From NCBI GenBank assembly GCA_023264875.1, contig JAHFUX010000007.1, forward strand, positions 1-53,935: 53,935 bases of DNA. Direction: 5' to 3'. The notes under the pieces were generated by a model, which was not told the DNA's origin, did no database searches, and saw only the letters and a program-made list of their open reading frames with translations. The DNA comes from Nitrosarchaeum sp. (GTDB taxonomy: Archaea; Thermoproteota; Nitrososphaeria; Nitrososphaerales; Nitrosopumilaceae). A program made the translations under genes and the position numbers. Shown piece by piece: positions 49,987 to 53,935 of this stretch (position 1 is the first letter of the stretch; every line of letters begins with the position of its first letter).

Positions 49987-51495
49987 TCAAACTTGTATAA
50001 TATCAGAAATTACAAGAAATTTAATAGCATTTACAAATTCTTGATCTGAAATTAGACCATCTGCCCACCAATGTGCAGTATTTTTAACCCAATTAGGGAT
50101 TTGTGCCTCAGATGAATCAGAAGGAACCGAATTAGGAATTAGGATAATTTTTTCTTTGATCATAAATTCTAGCCCTGTTGCAAAATCATCATCTGTAATT
50201 TGTTCTTCAATCCACCAATAAGCATTATTACGAATCCAATCAGGAACAATAACAGTCATTTTTGCTGAAGATGCAGGTTCGCCAGATATGCCAAAAACTG
50301 CAAAAGATTCAACAGTTCCATATTTCACATGAATTTTCCATGAACCTTGAAGTGAATTTATTTCTGATATATGAGGAATTGTAAAAGTATTAGAGGCATA
50401 AGTGACAAGAGAGATTTGCTCACTATTATTTCCAGAAGGATCTTCAAACCAATAAGAAATATTATTTTCTATTAACTTACTGGTAATGATTGTGGCATTG
50501 ATGAGTTCTCCAGGTCTATACTGAGATTTATCCAGAAATATGTCAATATCAAATTCAGACAAAGTAGGTTTTGCAAGTGATTCTATCAGTACATCAAAAG
50601 TTTTTGTAGCAATACTATCCCCATAATCAAATCTAACAGTATAAGTTCCAATTTCAGATGAGGTGATTCCATCAAATTGTACTCTACTCAAAGAAGATAC
50701 AACAGAAATGGTTTTTGTGCTTACTTTGCCAGACGGTGACGTTATAGTCAAAACACCAGAACTTGCAGATAGATCAGGTATAACGATGTCAATTTCTACA
50801 GAGTCGCCGGGATCATAGAGACTTTTATCGCTGCCCAAAAAAATAGTTTTAGAATTTATGTCATAAACAACAAAAGGAACGTCTACTTGAACACCATAAT
50901 AATTTACAACCGCATGATAATTTCCAGGAGAATTGTATTTTAGTAGTTCATGCATTGAGAAACGTGGAGTAATATTTGATTGAGATACTTTGATTTTAAC
51001 ATCGTCAACTAGTTTGGCAGGAACTCCTTTGTCATCTAAAATTTTTATATATAAAAATTCAGCTTTGGCAGAATTTGGATCATAATAATTAGTAGAAAAT
51101 TGAACAGTTGCAATATCATTTGGACCGTATGAAAGTTTATCAGTTGTAGCTGAAACAGTTAACTGCTCAACTTCAACATCAACTAGTTTTTTTACATCAT
51201 TGTACTGATATTCTATTTTCCAATGTCCAAATTGATTATCAAAGGCATTTCTAACAATTGTGTGAGTTGTTTTTGATGCTTGAAGACTTGGAATAGTACC
51301 ACTGACAGTAGCACCGTCTGGCTGAGTTGCATTCCAATTTACATCACCGCCAGAGTAACCATCGATATTGAGAAAAATTTTAATCCAATCATTAGGACCA
51401 AAAATCTCTTTTTCAGAAATGGCTGAAATTTCAGATCCATATGCAATTTGAGGAACAATAAATGAGAAAAATATCAAAAAAAACAGAACATTCAT
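49987..51495 (-). CDS. Secreted beta-rich protein with two C-terminal W-W repeats
   Basis: A signal peptide (MNVLFFLIFFSFIVPQIAYG) is followed by repeated Ig/MG2-like strands with KLSYGPNDIATVQFSTNYYD, KSLYDPGDSVEIDIVIPD and KSQYRPGELINATIITS, each holding a Y.PG/ND turn. The C-terminus carries two W-W repeats (PDWIRNNAYWWIEEQITDDDF and PNWVKNTAHWWADGLISDQEF), a unit common in surface proteins of thaumarchaea. ATG at 51495 is used because it opens the signal peptide. Likely surface or adhesion role; no enzyme motif. Confidence 0.8.
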   Translation of the reverse strand: MNVLFFLIFFSFIVPQIAYGSEISAISEKEIFGPNDWIKIFLNIDGYSGGDVNWNATQPDGATVSGTIPSLQASKTTHTIVRNAFDNQFGHWKIEYQYNDVKKLVDVEVEQLTVSATTDKLSYGPNDIATVQFSTNYYDPNSAKAEFLYIKILDDKGVPAKLVDDVKIKVSQSNITPRFSMHELLKYNSPGNYHAVVNYYGVQVDVPFVVYDINSKTIFLGSDKSLYDPGDSVEIDIVIPDLSASSGVLTITSPSGKVSTKTISVVSSLSRVQFDGITSSEIGTYTVRFDYGDSIATKTFDVLIESLAKPTLSEFDIDIFLDKSQYRPGELINATIITSKLIENNISYWFEDPSGNNSEQISLVTYASNTFTIPHISEINSLQGSWKIHVKYGTVESFAVFGISGEPASSAKMTVIVPDWIRNNAYWWIEEQITDDDFATGLEFMIKEKIILIPNSVPSDSSEAQIPNWVKNTAHWWADGLISDQEFVNAIKFLVISDIIQV

Positions 51496-51602
51496 GATAT
51501 TATTTTGATTCAAATAGTGTTTATTTCAAAAGGAGAGATTAACAATGAACGACATGATTGTGAATGTTCTCATTGGATTAATCAAAATCACATAATATCA
51601 AA

Positions 51603-52415
51603 TCAGAAATTTAATTGAAACTTTGATTTTTGCCTTACCATTATGATGCACATAGTAGCAATTGCAAGTATAACAATAGATATTGCTCCAAATTCAGGCA
51701 CAATAAAAGTTCCAATTATGGTTAACAGTTTTGAATTTTCAGGCATAGAAATTGAAATCGTGTTTAGATCATTGTCTTTGAGATATTCATAGTCAGTGAT
51801 CTTTTCTCCATCAACTATTATGACAAATGGACCATCAATGAGTGCAGCAGGTAAGCGAATTTTCAGAGTATTATCATCAGATTGTGAATGTCCAAGGATT
51901 TCAAACGTAAGTAATTTTTGCTTATCATCTACTAGAGTAAGAGACAGAGCTCGATTGAATCTATACTCTACATCAAACACTGCATTACCATCACCTACAG
52001 TTTGTCCGACATCAGGAATTGTCTGATATCCATCAGTAACCAAAACAATTCCAGTCATCCATGGATGAATTACACAATAGTATGGATACTGACCTTTTTT
52101 ATCAAATGTGAATTGGTATGACTGTCCAGAATTCAAAAGATCAGGTGTTCCAAAAATACCATCTGGGCCATCACTGGGAGTTCCGGATGTAACAGTGTGT
52201 GCTACGGTATCTGCATTTTTCCATACAACAGTATCATCAATTAAAATATCCATATCACCAGTAGCTAGCCCAGATTTTTCATTTTGCCAAAAATATGGGG
52301 CATCTGGACTTGCAGCTCCTGTGGGTATGTTAATGTCATAACTTGAAGCAAAGACAAGATTGGGAAAAGCAATAGAAAATAGCAGAATTAATGTCATCAA
52401 AAATAAAATGTTCAT
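51603..52415 (-). CDS. Cupredoxin (blue copper) protein with PEFG-CTERM anchor
   Basis: A signal peptide (1-23) leads to a plastocyanin-like domain: ligands His73 in VAHTVTSG, then Cys114, His117 and Met120 in YYCVIHPWMTG, a full type-1 copper site. A second beta domain follows, and residues 238-260 are the sorting signal VPEFG + membrane helix + basic tail, the thaumarchaeal PEFG-CTERM type cut by an archaeosortase. Such proteins are the presumed electron carriers of ammonia oxidation. Adjacent to the W-W repeat protein. Confidence 0.87.
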   Translation of the reverse strand: MNILFLMTLILLFSIAFPNLVFASSYDINIPTGAASPDAPYFWQNEKSGLATGDMDILIDDTVVWKNADTVAHTVTSGTPSDGPDGIFGTPDLLNSGQSYQFTFDKKGQYPYYCVIHPWMTGIVLVTDGYQTIPDVGQTVGDGNAVFDVEYRFNRALSLTLVDDKQKLLTFEILGHSQSDDNTLKIRLPAALIDGPFVIIVDGEKITDYEYLKDNDLNTISISMPENSKLLTIIGTFIVPEFGAISIVILAIATMCIIMVRQKSKFQLNF

Positions 52416-52545
52416 ACTAGTTAGAAGTCAATTTAATTTAAATGGATTATGGTGTTTAAAATTAATCACATAATCAGAGGGAAAAGAATTGAAAACAAGC
52501 AAAAAGATATCGGAGTTTATTAGATGGCATGGGTGTAAATAATCA

Positions 52546-52776
52546 ATGAAAAGCGGTGTCGTAATTATTGTTGCAGGAATAATTATGGTAATATGCGGAT
52601 TGATATTGTTTTATGTGGTCCAGAGTAGCCCCCAGATAGAATCTTTTTTTAGAACAATAAAGCATGCAGGAACATTTATCGGATTATTAGGCATGGGTGT
52701 AACGTTAGCAGGGGTTTTGTTGTATTTAATAAATAAAAACCAACCACAAATTCAAGATTTTGATGTTCGAGAATAG
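52546..52776 (+). CDS. Two-helix membrane protein (76 aa)
   Basis: Two membrane helices (about 5-25, VIIVAGIIMVICGLILFYVV, and 42-62, AGTFIGLLGMGVTLAGVLLYLI) with polar loops (QSSPQIESFFRTIKH) and a short acidic tail. No known domain. Similar in type to the two-helix protein at 27253 but not in sequence. Divergent from the cupredoxin gene. Confidence 0.68.
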   Translation: MKSGVVIIVAGIIMVICGLILFYVVQSSPQIESFFRTIKHAGTFIGLLGMGVTLAGVLLYLINKNQPQIQDFDVRE

Positions 52777-52798
52777 TGATTGCTAATTCAGAAATGAA

Positions 52799-52966
52799 TC
52801 ATATGCTAGATAGTATCTTTTTGAATTCATCTACAGGAACGACAAACTTGCATGCCTTACAGAATAACACTTCCTTGTTTACCATATCTCGTAGTGTTGT
52901 GGGAATTTTTCCGCAATAAAGAGAGTCATTAGCACAGTTTGGACAACGTGCAAGTAAAGGCTTCAT
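52799..52966 (-). CDS. Small zinc-ribbon protein (55 aa)
   Basis: CPNC (residues 8-11) and CKAC (about 36-39) make a zinc ribbon in a 55-aa protein (MKPLLARCPNCANDSLYCG...). The frame extends upstream to TTG 53026, adding 20 residues; I chose ATG at 52966 because the core ribbon is then close to the N-terminus as in similar small ribbons. The third Cys in LYCG is extra. No target is known. Confidence 0.6.
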   Translation of the reverse strand: MKPLLARCPNCANDSLYCGKIPTTLRDMVNKEVLFCKACKFVVPVDEFKKILSSI

Positions 52967-53041
52967 GCCAAATTCATTTTTGAGATTCAGTAAGTTAGTT
53001 AAGCATTTCTTGTATATTAGTGACAAGTAGAAATCATACTA

Positions 53042-53518
53042 GTGATAAAACAGGAGTGCAGAAATTATAATAACACTGAAAGCCAACTTGAAAAATTGTC
53101 AGATAAAATGGAGCTAGGCATATATCTGAAAGACGAAGGAGGATATGAAATAGTTTTAAAATCATTAAGCCATTATAAAAAAAGATTAAGAACCATAGGA
53201 AATAGTCCGGAATTAAAAGATTCATCGGCTATGTTTGGAACAATACTGCAACAAGAAGCCATGAAGACCATACCAAAAATCGATGAGATGGTAAAAAAAA
53301 TCCAAGATTGTTTATCAGATACAAAATTGCTTAATTCTTTAAATGAAGACTCGCCATTTTTACTAAAGGCGCTTTTGTGCTACGAGTCAGATATCAAAAA
53401 AGCTCAAGATACAGGACATGAGTATTTTTTGAAATTAATAGGGGATTTACCGCTAGTCAAAAACGACTTGGAAATAATCAAAAACGCATCAAACAAAATC
53501 AAGCAATTTTCAGTCTAA
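53042..53518 (+). CDS. Helical hypothetical protein (158 aa)
   Basis: Not recognised. All-helical, charged, with one segment LYKKRLRTIGNSPELKDSS and a C-terminal LIGDLPLVKNDLEIIKNASNKI. GTG start; an ATG 22 codons in (53108) is an alternative, but the residues before it look coding. Single Cys residues only. Tail to tail with the gene at 53773. Confidence 0.55.
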   Translation: MIKQECRNYNNTESQLEKLSDKMELGIYLKDEGGYEIVLKSLSHYKKRLRTIGNSPELKDSSAMFGTILQQEAMKTIPKIDEMVKKIQDCLSDTKLLNSLNEDSPFLLKALLCYESDIKKAQDTGHEYFLKLIGDLPLVKNDLEIIKNASNKIKQFSV

Positions 53519-53773
53519 TCACATTCCTTGAATATACCAATCAAGGTACGGTTTGAGATTTTTACATAATTTCTTCTTTTCAGCACTATCACTTATGCCT
53601 AGAATTGCCTGAATTTTTCCCTGAAGATAAGCTTGGGTAATATCACTTTTAAGAGTGGGTTGAATTTGGATTAAAATTTCAAGAATTTTATCAGGGGAGG
53701 TATTATCAAAATCATTTAAAATTTGTTTAACTTGATCTTGTAATGACATTATAGAATCTAATGTAAATCCCAT
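53519..53773 (-). CDS. Small helical hypothetical protein (84 aa)
   Basis: Not recognised. An 84-aa helical protein: SIMSLQDQVKQILNDFDNTSPDKILEILIQIQPTLKSDITQAYLQGKIQAILGISDSAEKKKLCKNLKPYLDWYIQGM. Helix-hairpin style; no motif. It follows the partial gene at the window edge on the same strand, 14 nt after its stop. Confidence 0.58.
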   Translation of the reverse strand: MGFTLDSIMSLQDQVKQILNDFDNTSPDKILEILIQIQPTLKSDITQAYLQGKIQAILGISDSAEKKKLCKNLKPYLDWYIQGM

Positions 53774-53787
53774 TATTACTTTATTGA

Positions 53788-53935
53788 TTAAGAGATTTTT
53801 GAAATGAGATCATCATCATCCCATGTAAGACGAAATTTTCCAACAACTCTGAAAAGTTGCAATTTTCCACCTTTTTTAAATTTTAATTTATATGAATTCT
53901 GAGATGTATCATAAATCTCCAGAGAAACATCGTCA
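53788..53935 (-). CDS. Partial hypothetical protein, C-terminal end only
   Basis: The minus-strand frame is open to the window edge, so the N-terminus lies outside. The last 48 residues are visible: strands with a basic turn (SYKLKFKKGGKLQLFRVVGKFRLTWDDDD) and a short end. This resembles a small beta-rich domain but is too short to name. The stop is at 53788-53790. Confidence 0.5.
   Translation of the reverse strand, partial: DDVSLEIYDTSQNSYKLKFKKGGKLQLFRVVGKFRLTWDDDDLISKIS

Overview
The window is about 54 kb of AT-rich archaeal chromosome that reads as a marine ammonia-oxidising thaumarchaeon (Nitrososphaerota, Nitrosopumilus/Nitrosarchaeum-like). The support is the gene set: an archaeal L3-to-L6 ribosomal cluster with the RNase P protein Rnp1 inside it, TBP next to TFB, a proteasome alpha subunit, a Snf7/CdvB-type ESCRT-III protein, PurP, archaeal HMG-CoA synthase, a full set of late biotin genes, a PEFG-CTERM cupredoxin, thaumarchaeal W-W repeats, and many small zinc-ribbon proteins. 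TTG and GTG starts are common. No transposase, integrase, prophage gene or CRISPR array was seen.

Layout. 1-2.3 kb: end of a polysaccharide deacetylase-like gene, a response regulator with a Cys-rich output domain, and a membrane-anchored DsbA-like protein. 2.4-12.5 kb: HMG-CoA synthase, bioD, TBP and TFB between two groups of micro-genes (several with CxxC pairs), then bioA, bioB and bioF. 12.6-18.5 kb: CcdA plus a DipZ-like thioredoxin, a CdvB paralogue, a DUF371 protein, proteasome alpha and a SPOUT-fold RNA methyltransferase-like protein. 18.5-26.3 kb: L3, L4, L23, S19, L22, S3, L29, Rnp1, S17, L14, L24, S4e, L5, S14, S8, L6, with L2 missing from its usual place. 26.3-30.4 kb: tRNA-Asn, small zinc and membrane proteins, a DUF2299 protein, a histone-H1-like protein, and an HTH regulator/microprotein/PPOX unit. 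This stretch also holds three copies of one perfect palindrome and a G/C-rich intergenic block with pseudoknot potential.

30.7-37 kb: purine genes on the minus strand (purS, purQ, purL, purF, a RAM-domain protein, a membrane protein, purC); purP stands alone at 41.6 kb on the plus strand. 37-41.5 kb: SIMPL protein divergent from a membrane-tethered HTH regulator, TatC-TatA, an SRPBCC protein and UbiX. 43.4-47.6 kb: a possible C/D box RNA, an HD (MESH1-like) hydrolase, a bifunctional-nuclease-family protein, a CBS-TrkH channel protein and a Cys-containing multi-spanning membrane protein. 47.6-53.9 kb: mostly thaumarchaeal orphan proteins, with a PIN-like protein, a secreted beta-rich W-W repeat protein and a PEFG-CTERM cupredoxin.

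How the parts fit: the bio genes supply cofactor for the biotin-dependent acyl-CoA carboxylase of the thaumarchaeal carbon-fixation cycle; HMG-CoA synthase feeds isoprenoid lipids; the pur genes make IMP with formate-dependent PurP; CcdA, DipZ-like, DsbA-like, Tat and PEFG-CTERM proteins serve the extracytoplasmic face. The least explained items are the 28.1-28.35 kb RNA-like block, the repeated palindrome, the 43.55 kb C/D-like element, and the micro-genes around TBP/TFB.
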